This document shows, piece after piece, positions 43,244 through 52,390 of a stretch of 64,000 nt of DNA. The translations under genes and the position numbers were made by a program. This DNA comes from Pontibacter sp. Tf4 (GTDB lineage: Bacteria > Bacteroidota > Bacteroidia > Cytophagales > Hymenobacteraceae): the NCBI RefSeq assembly GCF_014212495.1, contig NZ_JACKZC010000010.1, positions 1-64,000 on the forward strand, written 5' to 3'. Position 1 is the stretch's first letter, and every line of letters starts with the position of its first letter. A model generated the notes under the pieces. The model worked only from the letters and a program-made list of their open reading frames with translations. It made no database searches and was not told the origin of the DNA.

Positions 43244-43927
43244 TTAAACTGATAAAGACGCAGGTTCCTCTATTACACTATAAATATGCTCGTAACGCTT
43301 AAACCCCTGTACATCAACTTTCAGGTCGCGTAGCAAGCCTTCCTTAATGTCGTAAACCAGCCCATACAACCTTGGCGGGTTATCCGATAGCATGGCATTC
43401 TGGATGATGGATGTTTTGGACAGATTATGCACCTGCTCGATCACGTTCAGTTCTACCATGCGGCGCAGCCGGGCTTCTTCATCGTATATGCTCATCACTT
43501 CGCGCTCGTGCTGCCTGATCACATCTTTAATGTTGCGCAACCAGTTATCGATCAATCCATATTGTTTATTGCCTGCCGCAGCCGCAACCCCACCGCAACC
43601 ATAGTGGCCGCAAACTATAATATCTTTCACTTTCAGCACTTCCACGGCATACTGCAGTACCGAAAGCAGGTTCATGTCGGTGTGTACTACCAGGTTGGCA
43701 ATGTTGCGGTGCACAAACATTTCGCCGGGGCCTGTTCCGGTAATCGCCGAGGATGGCACACGGCTATCGGAGCAGCCGATAAACAGGTAGCGCGGCTCCT
43801 GGCCCAGGGCAAGCTTGTTAAAGTAATCCGGGTCTTCATTCAGTTTATCCGCAACCCACTTGCGGTTATTCTCCATTATCTTTCTCATATCTGTCGTTGT
43901 TACTCGGTTTTTAATTTTTCGCTTCAA
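43244..43927 (-). CDS. Beta-class carbonic anhydrase
   Basis: 227 residues. Zinc and catalytic residues: C52, D54, R56 (FIGCSDSRVP), H108 and C111 (VCGHYGCGG). An alternative start is M14 or M18. It interconverts CO2 and bicarbonate in the cytoplasm. It follows the SulP transporter with 12 bases between, and pairing of SulP permeases with carbonic anhydrases is known for bicarbonate uptake. Confidence 0.95.
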   Translation of the reverse strand: MKRKIKNRVTTTDMRKIMENNRKWVADKLNEDPDYFNKLALGQEPRYLFIGCSDSRVPSSAITGTGPGEMFVHRNIANLVVHTDMNLLSVLQYAVEVLKVKDIIVCGHYGCGGVAAAAGNKQYGLIDNWLRNIKDVIRQHEREVMSIYDEEARLRRMVELNVIEQVHNLSKTSIIQNAMLSDNPPRLYGLVYDIKEGLLRDLKVDVQGFKRYEHIYSVIEEPASLSV

Positions 43928-43939
43928 TTTTATACCTGG

Positions 43940-45511
43940 TTAGTGAACATTCAGCGCCGCTACTTCCGGTACGTTCAGCACCTCTGCCACAATGTTTCGT
44001 TCGTGGGCGGTTTGCTTAAACTCCTGGATCGCTTCCAGCACATCGTAATCTATAAATTCAGAGTTCTCACCGTCTATGATCACATGGCTGTTGCCCGGCA
44101 GGTGTTCGAGGGTCAGCACAATACTGGCCTTGTTCAGAAACGAGACGTGCTCACTTAACCTTAACCGGATGATATCCTTTTCCCGCTGCTCCTCTTTATG
44201 GTAAAAGTATGGCGATCTATAGTTGGCTTTCAGGATAAAGAAGATACCCACGGCAAGTCCCACGCAGATACCTATCAGCAGGTCGGTGAACAGGATGGCC
44301 AGGATGGTAACCGCAAACGGTATAAATTGCTCGGAACCTAGCCTGAACTGTGATTTGAACAAGGTTGGTTTGGTTAGCTTATAGCCCACCACCAGCAGCA
44401 CCGCCGCCAGCGCCGACAACGGCACCTGGTTCAGGAAACCCGCCAGAAACAGCACTGATAATAGCAGAAACAAGCCATGTATAAAGCTGGACATTCTGGT
44501 TTCGCCGCCGGCTACAATGTTGGCAGAGCTGCGTACAATTACCGCCGTCATGGGCAGGCCGCCCAGCAAACCACTGATGATATTCCCAACTCCCTGCGCT
44601 TTTAGCTCGCGGTTGGTAGGCGTGCGGCGCTTGTGCGGGTCCAGTTTATCTACTGCCTCCACGCTCAGCAGGGTCTCTAAGCTGGCAACTATAGCAATGG
44701 TAAAGGCCACTACATAAAGCGATGGATTGGAAAAGACGCTGAAATCGGGCAGCTGTAACTGATTCCCGAGGTCGGCAGCGCTGGAGATGAATGGCAGGTT
44801 AACCAGGTGGCTCGATGTGATCTGCAAAGCAGGAAAATAAGTCCCGAACAGGGCATTGATACCTACCGAAACCAATACCACAATTAGGGCGCCCGGTACA
44901 AACTTAAACAGTTTAATACGCTTTACCGGTTCGGTATCCCAGAGCACCAGGATGACCAGCGACACAGCTCCAACTATAAAAGCACCTACGTTTATGCTGG
45001 ACAAAGCACTGGTGATACCCGAAAAGGTGTTCTTGCCATCGGCCTGCGCAAAATACAGGCTCCCGAAAAAGTCATCATCGGCACCTAAAAAATGCGGAAT
45101 CTGCTTCAGGATGAGGATAAGGCCGATGGCTGCCAGCATACCACGGATAACCGACGAAGGAAAGTACAGCCCGATCACCCCGGCCTTCAGGAAACCAAGT
45201 ACCAGCTGCAATACACCGGCCAGCACTACTGCCAGCAGAAAGGCTTCGTACGTCTGTAGTGTTTCTATACCGTTCAGTACAATTACTGTCAGCCCGGCGG
45301 CCGGGCCGCTTACACTCAGGCTCGACCCGCTTAACCACGATACCACCACACCACCAACTATACCGGTGATCAAACCTGCAAAAAGGGGTGCCCCCGAAGC
45401 TAAGGATATACCTAGGCAAAGCGGCAGGGCCACTAAAAATACCACCAGACCAGCCGGAAAGTCTTTTCCTAAGCTGGCAAAAGCTGTTTTTGTTCTCTCT
45501 TCTGAGCGCAT
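43940..45511 (-). CDS. SulP family anion (bicarbonate-type) transporter with STAS domain
   Basis: 523 residues. About 10-12 membrane helices starting FPAGLVVFLVALPLCLGISLASGAPLFAGLITGIVGG and LSGSSLSVSGPAAGLTVIVLNGI; a SulP signature ANIVAGGETRMSSFIHG; short C-terminal STAS part (FLNKASIVLTLEHLPGNSHVIIDGENSEFIDYDVLEAI, about 450-500). The substrate may be bicarbonate, given the carbonic anhydrase that follows in the same operon. First gene of that two-gene unit. Confidence 0.92.
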   Translation of the reverse strand: MRSEERTKTAFASLGKDFPAGLVVFLVALPLCLGISLASGAPLFAGLITGIVGGVVVSWLSGSSLSVSGPAAGLTVIVLNGIETLQTYEAFLLAVVLAGVLQLVLGFLKAGVIGLYFPSSVIRGMLAAIGLILILKQIPHFLGADDDFFGSLYFAQADGKNTFSGITSALSSINVGAFIVGAVSLVILVLWDTEPVKRIKLFKFVPGALIVVLVSVGINALFGTYFPALQITSSHLVNLPFISSAADLGNQLQLPDFSVFSNPSLYVVAFTIAIVASLETLLSVEAVDKLDPHKRRTPTNRELKAQGVGNIISGLLGGLPMTAVIVRSSANIVAGGETRMSSFIHGLFLLLSVLFLAGFLNQVPLSALAAVLLVVGYKLTKPTLFKSQFRLGSEQFIPFAVTILAILFTDLLIGICVGLAVGIFFILKANYRSPYFYHKEEQREKDIIRLRLSEHVSFLNKASIVLTLEHLPGNSHVIIDGENSEFIDYDVLEAIQEFKQTAHERNIVAEVLNVPEVAALNVH

Positions 45512-45656
45512 AAATTAATCTGTATTCTAATCCGGTAAAGCAATTGCCCCGCCCCAAAACGGGACAGGGGCAAAAGCCATTAGTCTCACCTAATGCTCCA
45601 AAAGTATAGTGGCGGCATTAAGGCGGAATTAAAACGAGATTAAAAAGAGATTAAAA

Positions 45657-47048
45657 TCAGGAATGAGCTGTTGGAGCGCCATTGGCCTGTGGCAGGGTAA
45701 GCATAACTTCGGTGCCCTGGTTAATCTGTGACTTTACGACAATTGAACCACGATGCAGCTTAAGAATCCGCTCAGACAGCGGTAACCCTATGCCATGGCC
45801 AGTGATGCTGCGTACGTTCTCTGCCCTGAAGAAAGGCACAAAAACGTGCTTCAGGTCTTCTTCGGCAATACCGAGGCCTCGGTCCTGTACCAGCAAATGC
45901 ACATCCTTTTTATCTACCACAATAAGCACCGAAGCACTTTTGCCCGACGGCGAAAACTTAATGGCGTTCTCGATGACATTAACTATAGCTATCAGCAACA
46001 ATGCTTCGTTGCCTTTCACAACCAACCGGTTTTCGTCTTCCGGAAAATCAGCGAAGTTGATGTGTATCTGTGCCTCCGGCTGGCGTTTCAGCACCTGGTC
46101 ATGCGCCATCCACACCAGTTCATCAATGCGCAGGTGCTGCCGGGTAATTTTTGACTGATCGATGCTGGCCTGGGCAATCTGGAGCAACCCATTGGAAAGT
46201 TCGGTAAGCAGGCGTACATCATCCAGGGTAGAATGTAACACACGCTGGTATTCTTCCGGTGTACGGGGCTTCATCAGGGCCACTTCCAGTTCGCCCATCA
46301 TGGTAGTAAGCGGCGTGCGCAGCTCATGCGAGGCACTGGAAACAAAGGTGCTCTGCATTTCAAATGCCAGTTCCAGACGCTCCAGCATTTTATTAAAGGT
46401 CTGCGAAAGCTGTGATATCTCGTCTTTGCCATCGGCATCGCTCACGCGCATATGCAGGTCCGAAGCCGTAATTTTCTCTACTTCGCTTACTACTTTAGTG
46501 ATGGGCCGCAAAGCCGCCTTGGCAAAAAACCAGCTTGCCGCCAGCACCACTACCAGCGAGCCCAGCAAGCCAACTATAAGTATCACCTTCAGGTGCTCCA
46601 GTTTTTTTAAACTATAGGCATCTATAGATGAAGCCAGGACAACATACTGCCCTTCAGAAGTAGTGTAAAGGATACCAACAACCTGCCTGATATCCTGCTC
46701 ATAATGTACTTCCTTTTCGGTACGTATGCGCTGCAACAGCTCCGGGCTGATCTCCAGGTCGCCGGTGCCCTCTGTAAATATACGCCGGCCACGTTCATCA
46801 AAAATGTTTACCACCTCGTATGGCAATGCCTGGTAGTAACGTATCTGGTTCCGACGGCGGGTCTCGGTATCAGCCTGTGTGTTTTCCAGCGCATAGCGGG
46901 CTACTGCCTGGGCACGTACTCGTATGCGGTCATAAAAATCTTCCTGCCGGTAAATAGACGTAAAGTAGTAGATCACCAGCGAGAACAACACCAGTATAAG
47001 CGCAAAAACACCAGCAAACTGCAGCGTTAATCGGGTTCTGATCTTCAT
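45657..47048 (-). CDS. Sensor histidine kinase
   Basis: 463 residues. Two membrane helices (about 10-30 and 155-175) enclose a 125-residue periplasmic domain. HAMP 176-230, HisKA with H241 in SSASHELRTPLTTMMGEL, HATPase with NVIENAIKFSPSGK (N box), DRGLGIAEEDL (G1) and GHGIGLPLSERILKLH (G2). It phosphorylates the response regulator encoded upstream. The two genes overlap by 4 bases. A heavy-metal sensor type is suggested by the CDF exporter divergent from the pair, but that is inference. Confidence 0.94.
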   Translation of the reverse strand: MKIRTRLTLQFAGVFALILVLFSLVIYYFTSIYRQEDFYDRIRVRAQAVARYALENTQADTETRRRNQIRYYQALPYEVVNIFDERGRRIFTEGTGDLEISPELLQRIRTEKEVHYEQDIRQVVGILYTTSEGQYVVLASSIDAYSLKKLEHLKVILIVGLLGSLVVVLAASWFFAKAALRPITKVVSEVEKITASDLHMRVSDADGKDEISQLSQTFNKMLERLELAFEMQSTFVSSASHELRTPLTTMMGELEVALMKPRTPEEYQRVLHSTLDDVRLLTELSNGLLQIAQASIDQSKITRQHLRIDELVWMAHDQVLKRQPEAQIHINFADFPEDENRLVVKGNEALLLIAIVNVIENAIKFSPSGKSASVLIVVDKKDVHLLVQDRGLGIAEEDLKHVFVPFFRAENVRSITGHGIGLPLSERILKLHRGSIVVKSQINQGTEVMLTLPQANGAPTAHS

Positions 47049-47728
47049 GCGTCGTGCTGCTCTTTTAATACATACCCCATCCCTACTAATGTATGGATAA
47101 GCTTGTTCGGGTGGTCTTTGTCTATCTTTTTGCGCAGAAAATTAATGTATACATCAATTACGTTGCTGCCGGTATCAAACGATGTTTCCCAGACCTGCTC
47201 TATAATATCTACCCTGGATACCACACGTTCCTTGTTGCGCAACAGGTAATACAGCAGGGCAAATTCGCGGGCAGTTAAGTTTACCGGTTTCCCTCCGCGG
47301 TTTACTGTTTTCTTTGCCAAATCCATCTCCAGGTCGGCTATGCTTAGCTTTTCGCTGGTAGCATTGTCGGTGCCACGACGGGTAAGCGCCCTGATGCGGG
47401 CCAGCAGCTCTTTAAACTCAAAAGGTTTGGTCAGGTAATCGTCGGCGCCGGCATCCAGGCCGGTTATTTTATCGTCGGTGGCGCCAAGGGCGGTAAGCAT
47501 CAGTATAGGCACAAGCTGGTTCTGCAACCTGATCTCGCGGCACACTTCCAGGCCATTGCGGTTCGGCAGAATCACATCCAGTATGATCAGGTCGTACTCG
47601 TTCTGCAGGGCCAGCTTTATGCCGAAGGTACCATCGTATGCCTGTTCTACTTCATAGGTCTGTTCTTCCAGCCCGCGCTTAATGAAGGAGGCTACTTTGG
47701 GGTCATCTTCTACCAGCAGTACTTTCAT
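47045..47728 (-). CDS. OmpR-family response regulator
   Basis: 227 residues. Receiver domain (1-120) with phospho-acceptor D51 in LIILDVILPNRNG, LTALGA and K near 101; OmpR/PhoB winged helix (130-225) with VNLTAREFALLYYLLRNKERVVSRVDIIEQVW. Forms a standard pair with the kinase (ATG overlap). Divergent from the CDF transporter, with 121 bp between starts, so it may control that gene. Confidence 0.95.
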   Translation of the reverse strand: MKVLLVEDDPKVASFIKRGLEEQTYEVEQAYDGTFGIKLALQNEYDLIILDVILPNRNGLEVCREIRLQNQLVPILMLTALGATDDKITGLDAGADDYLTKPFEFKELLARIRALTRRGTDNATSEKLSIADLEMDLAKKTVNRGGKPVNLTAREFALLYYLLRNKERVVSRVDIIEQVWETSFDTGSNVIDVYINFLRKKIDKDHPNKLIHTLVGMGYVLKEQHDA

Positions 47729-47849
47729 ACAGGTTTTTGCTTCTCTTGCTTTTTTGCTTCAACTTTGGCTACAAGGCATTTGTTTACAGCCGCGAGCTTT
47801 TGCAAAGGTACGCGCAATATCTAAAAGAGCCACGCAACGTTTTACTACT

Positions 47850-48764
47850 ATGGCACATTCGCATCACCACTGGCATGATCATCACCATCATGGAGGCAGC
47901 AATATAAAGCTGGCTTTTTTCCTGAATCTGGGCTTTACTATTATTGAGTTTATCGGCGGATTCTGGATAAACAGCGTGGCCATTATGTCGGATGCCCTGC
48001 ACGATCTCGGTGACTCGCTCTCGCTGGGGCTGGCCTGGTATTTCGAAAAGCTATCCAAAAAAGGCAGCGACAGCACGTTCTCGTATGGGTACAAGCGGTT
48101 CTCGTTGCTCGGCGCTGTTATCAATTCGGTTATCCTGCTGGTTGGTTCGTTCTTTATCCTTTCAGAGGCTATTCCGCGCATCTGGAACCCCGAAGCGGTA
48201 GATGCTGCCGGTATGATTGGTTTTGCAGTGCTGGGAATTATTGTGAACGGGGCGGCTTTTCTGCGGCTGAACAGTGATAACTCTATAAACGAACGGGTGG
48301 TACGGCTGCACCTGCTGGAAGATGTGCTGGGCTGGGTAGCGGTGCTGGTGGGTGGCGTAGTACTTTACTTCTTCGACTGGCCTGTGATCGACCCGCTCTT
48401 ATCCATCGGGATTACTTTGTTTGTACTATATAATGTCATAAAGAACCTGCGCCAGAGCCTTACCATTTTGCTGCAGGGAACACCACCCGAACTGGATACC
48501 GAAGCCATACAACAGCGCATTACCAGCATTCCGGCCGTAGACTCCATACACGACCTGCACATCTGGACGCTGGATGGCAGCTACAACGTGCTTACTTTAC
48601 ACGCCGTGGTAGCCGACGACCTGCAGCTGCACGAAGCCGAAAACATAAAACAACAGATACGCCACCTGCTGACAGATGTAGGTGTGCAGCATATTACCAT
48701 AGAACTGGAAGTACCCGGCTACGCCTGCGAACACGCAGACTGCGGCAATCCTAATTCTGGTTAA
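47850..48764 (+). CDS. CDF family divalent-metal exporter
   Basis: The frame opens at 47682, but the protein starts at ATG 47850 (MAHSHHHWHDHHHHGG), giving a His-rich N-terminus typical of CDF/ZitB proteins. 304 residues with six membrane helices. Metal-site motifs: D48/H51/D52 in SDALHDLGDS, and HLLEDVLGW in helix 5. A C-terminal cytoplasmic domain (LDTEAIQQRITSIPAVDSIHDLHIWTLDG) is present. It exports Zn/Cd/Co from the cytoplasm by proton antiport. Confidence 0.93.
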   Translation: MAHSHHHWHDHHHHGGSNIKLAFFLNLGFTIIEFIGGFWINSVAIMSDALHDLGDSLSLGLAWYFEKLSKKGSDSTFSYGYKRFSLLGAVINSVILLVGSFFILSEAIPRIWNPEAVDAAGMIGFAVLGIIVNGAAFLRLNSDNSINERVVRLHLLEDVLGWVAVLVGGVVLYFFDWPVIDPLLSIGITLFVLYNVIKNLRQSLTILLQGTPPELDTEAIQQRITSIPAVDSIHDLHIWTLDGSYNVLTLHAVVADDLQLHEAENIKQQIRHLLTDVGVQHITIELEVPGYACEHADCGNPNSG

Positions 48765-49110
48765 GCAGCACAGCTTCGCGTATCAGCTCGGCAAAATAGG
48801 TTTCGTCAATATCTTCGGAAGTACGGATCTTGATGTGGTAGGGCTGGCCGTTGCGGCTCACCAGCCGGCGGGCAGGGTCAGAGAGCTCTTTGCCCCTGAA
48901 AAAGCCGAAATGAATGCCACTGCGGGAAGAAGCGAAGTAACAAACAGGACCATAGAAAAAATAACACGGGTTATCCCAGCGTACACATTCTTCCAGGTGT
49001 GCCACCGAGCCATTTATGATACGCCTGATCTCCTGTGCCAGCACAATCTTTTCAGGGCTCAGTTTTTCGATGTACTCGTCCACCTGGTTGGTTGTAGCTT
49101 TCGTTCTCAT
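48751..49110 (-). CDS. DUF1801 (YdhG-like) protein
   Basis: 119 residues. DUF1801 landmarks: VDEYIEKLSPEKIVLAQEIRRII, ECVRWDNPCYFF, CYFASSRSGIHFGFFRGKEL, YHIKIRTSEDIDETYFAELIREAV. Normal length. Family structure resembles a frataxin/SCP-like fold of unknown role. It overlaps the 3' end of the exporter gene by 14 bases, convergent. Confidence 0.9.
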   Translation of the reverse strand: MRTKATTNQVDEYIEKLSPEKIVLAQEIRRIINGSVAHLEECVRWDNPCYFFYGPVCYFASSRSGIHFGFFRGKELSDPARRLVSRNGQPYHIKIRTSEDIDETYFAELIREAVLLNQN

Positions 49111-50123
49111 AGTTCAGATATGCTTTCAGCAAGTTAATCGCTAAATATACAATTTATTTAATGTTCAAGCGAGTAGCACCTATTTTATTTGCTGATTGTC
49201 CGGATCAGGATTTCCAGGATTGGGCTGCTGGTTTAGTTAGATGCTATAGTTTTATAGTTGAGGAATTACACATCCCTACCCCTCTCAAGAGGGGAATCTC
49301 TGTCCTTGCTATAGTTTGAGTTATAGTTTTATAGTTGCTGTTGGTCATTCTCCTTCAAAGGTGGACTTTTAGACATAGCTATGGTTGCAGCTATAGTTCT
49401 ATAGTTGCGCTGGTCCAACCACCCCTGCCCCTCAGAGCTACGCTCGCTACCTTCGAAATCACTTCTCGGTAGTCCAAGGAGGGGAGTTTAGGTTACTGCT
49501 ATGTTAACAGCTATAGTTCTATAATTATAGTTTTAACACCCCTGCAGTCCCCTCAAGGGGACAATCTCTGCCTTTACCAGCTTAATAACTATGTTTTATA
49601 GTTTCAGCCCACGGGCAGGGCAGGTTTACCTGTCCCTATGGAAATACAACCACGAGAAAAACAGATCTGCCTTAACCAAGAATGAAAAAGGAAACCATAG
49701 CTACATCATATACTATCGAGTATGATTTCAGTCTTTGGGTTGAGCGCCTTGTAGATTTCCGGTGCTGAAAGCATTGCGAGGCACGAGCAAAGGAAATGTA
49801 CACCGCGCGATGCCCGAAGACGGGGCCTCCCGGCCCGGGAGGGAGCCGAGCTAACTATAGAACGATAGGCTCATAGAGCTCCCAGGATTAGTGGAAACTA
49901 TAGAATAACGGCTTGTCTCCAGTTGCAATTGGCCTCAACTATAGCACCAGACACTCACAGGAGCTGTGCACACTGTGAGGTCTTAAGCAACTATAGTCTG
50001 AGATAGATTTCTCGCTGCACTCGAAATGACAATAGTGGGAACTATAAGACACAAAGATCCTTCAAAGCTAAGCCGACCGAATTCGACTCACGTCTCAGCC
50101 ATGCTCGGAATGACAACAGTAAA
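49111..50123. repeat. Intergenic repeat block rich in CTATAG and dispersed-repeat pieces
   Basis: 1 kb without a gene. Tandem arrangements such as GCTATAGTTCTATAGTTG (49391) and GCTATAGTTTTATAGTTG (49243) recur, with at least nine CTATAG cores in all. Three related units with CCCCT...AGGGG arms lie near 49270-49295, 49420-49490 and 49540-49562. TTTCTCGCTGCACTCGAAATGAC (50008 on) and a shorter relative, CATGCTCGGAATGACAA near 50100, look like pieces of a dispersed Bacteroidota repeat. This is a landing zone for repeats, not coding DNA. Confidence 0.7.
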
Positions 50124-50774
50124 CTATAATACTACTACCCCTTGCCTCAACCGCTCTAACAACCTCGTTTCCAGTTCAGGTAGCTGACAGAAGCCTTTAG
50201 AGATAAGCTCGGTGCCCTGACGCGTGCGGAGGTACACGCTTGGAAAATTGGTTGCGCCCAGGGCGGCAGTAGCTTCAAACTCGTCGTCTAATTGCTGCAT
50301 CACCTCATCCGACTCAAAAAGGGCCAGAAAAAGGTTCTCTGAAACGCCGAACAGGCCTGCTATTTTAACCAGCACTGCAGTATCGGTCAGGTCCTGCCCG
50401 TCGGCAAAGAAAGCGGAATGCATAGCGCGAAGCACTTCTAACGTTAGTACCGGGCGTAACAGGCGCATACACAGCAAGGCACGGCAGGCAGGTTCGGTGG
50501 AAAACACATAGTTCTTCTGCAGAAAGAAACGGAAATCGAAGGGCAGATGCGTGCGCTGTTGCACCCAGTGCCAGTTGGTGGCGAGCCGCTCCCGTTCTTC
50601 GCGTTTCAGGGGTTCGGTATTGTAAGCCTGCAAATTTCCTAACTGCACCTGTACCTGTAAGCGCCCCTGCCATAAGGCAGCCAGCCGGCGTACCACATAG
50701 GTAAAACCGTAGCACCAGGCGCACATTGGGTTGGTAATATAAAAAATAGTAGGCGTATTTGGAGACTGTACCAT
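50124..50774 (-). CDS. DsbA-family (FrnE-like) protein
   Basis: 216 residues, no signal peptide. Thioredoxin-fold N-terminus IFYITNPMCAWCYGFTYVVRRLAALW with the redox pair C18/C21; helical insertion in the middle; C-terminal TNFPSVYLRTRQGTELISKGFC (cis-Pro loop after FPS). Cytoplasmic DsbA/FrnE-type oxidoreductase; substrate unknown. Own unit downstream of the SDR gene. Confidence 0.88.
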   Translation of the reverse strand: MVQSPNTPTIFYITNPMCAWCYGFTYVVRRLAALWQGRLQVQVQLGNLQAYNTEPLKREERERLATNWHWVQQRTHLPFDFRFFLQKNYVFSTEPACRALLCMRLLRPVLTLEVLRAMHSAFFADGQDLTDTAVLVKIAGLFGVSENLFLALFESDEVMQQLDDEFEATAALGATNFPSVYLRTRQGTELISKGFCQLPELETRLLERLRQGVVVL

Positions 50775-50874
50775 TTGTAGCCGCTTGGGTTTAACTATAG
50801 TTTACAGGTGCCAGGCGTTTCAGGTTGTTCGTTATTGATTGATTGCTGATTGTTGATAGTTCTTAAGAGTCTGC

Positions 50875-50983
50875 ATTCATAATTCATAATTCATAATTCA
50901 TAATTCATAATTCATAATTCATAATTCATAATTCATAATTCATAATTCATAATTCATAATTCATAATTCATAATTCATAATTC
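50875..50983. repeat. Heptamer tandem repeat (AATTCAT)
   Basis: 14 complete copies of AATTCAT (50881-50978) with partial units on both sides. The array ends exactly at the stop codon of the SDR gene. Seven bp is not a multiple of three, but it is non-coding. Length polymorphism by slippage is expected. Confidence 0.97.
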
Positions 50984-51765
50984 TAATGATAGATCATCTT
51001 CACGGTCATCCCGCCATCTATAGTTAAACTTTGGCCCGTAATAAAACCTGCCTTCTCAGAACATAAGAATAACGCTGCTTCTGCAATATCTTCCGGTTTA
51101 CCCACACGGCCGACCGGGTGCTGCTCCTTATCTTCTCTGGTGTGCGACGGGGTGTACTTCTGGCTTTTCTTCTGCCACTCCCCTGTTTCTATCCAGCCCG
51201 GAGCAATGGCATTCACTCTGATCTTATCTTTTGCCAGGCTCACTGCCAGCGAATGCGTAAGTGCTTCCAGCCCGCCTTTAGAGGCAGAATAGGCAAATGT
51301 ATCGGGCTCCGACATAAAAGCCCGTGTGCTGGTAATGTTCAGGATGGCAGGATGTAAGGACTTACGCAACAAGGGCAAACTATATTTACTGCAGAGCAAA
51401 GGCCCCCGCAGGTTCACGGCCAGCACACGATCAAAGTCCTTCATCTGCAGTTCATCCAGGTTCCCCATAAAAGGATCCGCAATCCCGGCATTGTTGATGA
51501 GGACATCCAGTTGGCCATGCTTCTCACGCACGTACTGCAGCAAATCAATAACCTGCTGCTCAGAACTCACATCGCAGGCGATAAAGTCTATTGTTAAATT
51601 TTCTTTGGAAAGTCTCGCTACAGCTTCCTGTCTGGCTTCTTTATCAGCATCTGCTATCAATACATATGCCCCGGCTTTTGCAAACGCCTGAGCCATACCC
51701 AGGCCAATACCTTGGGCACCCCCCGTTATTAAAACAACTTTGCCTTTATAGTATGTATCTGCCAT
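50983..51765 (-). CDS. SDR-family oxidoreductase
   Basis: 260 residues. NAD(P) site GGAQGIGLG (TGxxxGxG type), NNAG in DVLINNAGIADP, catalytic S in LNITSTRAFM, Y-x-x-x-K in FAYSASKGGLEAL, and PGWIETG. A classical short-chain dehydrogenase close to FabG/glucose dehydrogenase types. The substrate cannot be told. It ends in the heptamer tandem array. Confidence 0.93.
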   Translation of the reverse strand: MADTYYKGKVVLITGGAQGIGLGMAQAFAKAGAYVLIADADKEARQEAVARLSKENLTIDFIACDVSSEQQVIDLLQYVREKHGQLDVLINNAGIADPFMGNLDELQMKDFDRVLAVNLRGPLLCSKYSLPLLRKSLHPAILNITSTRAFMSEPDTFAYSASKGGLEALTHSLAVSLAKDKIRVNAIAPGWIETGEWQKKSQKYTPSHTREDKEQHPVGRVGKPEDIAEAALFLCSEKAGFITGQSLTIDGGMTVKMIYH

Positions 51766-51808
51766 TTAATTACCATTAACGAACTGCTTAAGATAGAAAG
51801 TAAAAATA

Positions 51809-51850
51809 AAACCCGCTGCCAGTTGCTGATTGCACTCCGGCAGCGGGTTT
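51809..51850. terminator. Terminator after the ribosome-associated protein gene
   Basis: 12-bp arms AAACCCGCTGCC / GGCAGCGGGTTT around an 18-nt loop, 18 bases beyond the stop of the minus-strand HPF-like gene. Confidence 0.85.
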
Positions 51851-51868
51851 ATAGTGATCAAACTATAG

Positions 51869-52180
51869 TTATCGTTTATCCAGTTGGCGTTTCAACTTTT
51901 CTGAAACATTATCCAGCAGCTGGTACCAGTTATCGCCTTCATCATGGGCAAACACATCGTTGCCAGGCACACCCACGCGCATGCGCACACTTTTCTGGTT
52001 TGTGGCCTGGTTTGCTTCCTCTTTAAAATAAACATCCACCGAGTCTATTTTGGTACCATGGCGCTTCAACTTTGTAATTATCTCGCGGATGTTCTGCTGG
52101 ATGGTGTCGGGAATTTCAATGTCTACCGCTTGTATGTCTAATTTAATGCCTTCAAAGTTCTCTGTGTAGTTCATATGCAT
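51869..52180 (-). CDS. HPF/RaiA-family ribosome-associated protein
   Basis: 103 residues (M3 is an alternative start). Core IKLDIQAVDIEIPDTIQQNIREIITKLKRHGTKIDSVDVYFKEE...VRMRVGVPGNDVFAHDEGDNWYQLLDNVSEKLKRQL follows the beta-alpha-beta-beta-beta-alpha pattern of HPF, with the FAHDEGDNWYQLLD segment conserved. Short type without the dimerisation tail. It hibernates or stabilises ribosomes. Confidence 0.88.
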   Translation of the reverse strand: MHMNYTENFEGIKLDIQAVDIEIPDTIQQNIREIITKLKRHGTKIDSVDVYFKEEANQATNQKSVRMRVGVPGNDVFAHDEGDNWYQLLDNVSEKLKRQLDKR

Positions 52181-52341
52181 TTGTTTTCATAAGTGATGCC
52201 GGCAATTTTACCGGCTTTATTTGTGTAAAATTAAACGTACAGGCACGGCTTAGGTTCTTGCGGTATGGCTATAGTTTTGTGCTGTTCGGGCAGGTTATAT
52301 TCACAACATAAAATATTTTACTCATTTTTCAGACCAACTAC

Positions 52342-52382
52342 TTGACTTTACGTAAACCGTTATTAACTTTGAAACTCAAAGT
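52342..52382 (+). promoter_or_regulatory. Bacteroidota promoter with overlapping palindromic operator
   Basis: -33 TTG at 52342-52344 and -7 TAACTTTG at 52364-52371, spacing 19, the phylum consensus. The palindrome ACTTTGA-AAC-TCAAAGT (52366-52382) covers the -7 box and its downstream side, so a bound protein would block the promoter. AAAGTACTTT (52378-52387) extends it. The gene starts at 52391. Confidence 0.75.
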
Positions 52383-52390
52383 ACTTTATT

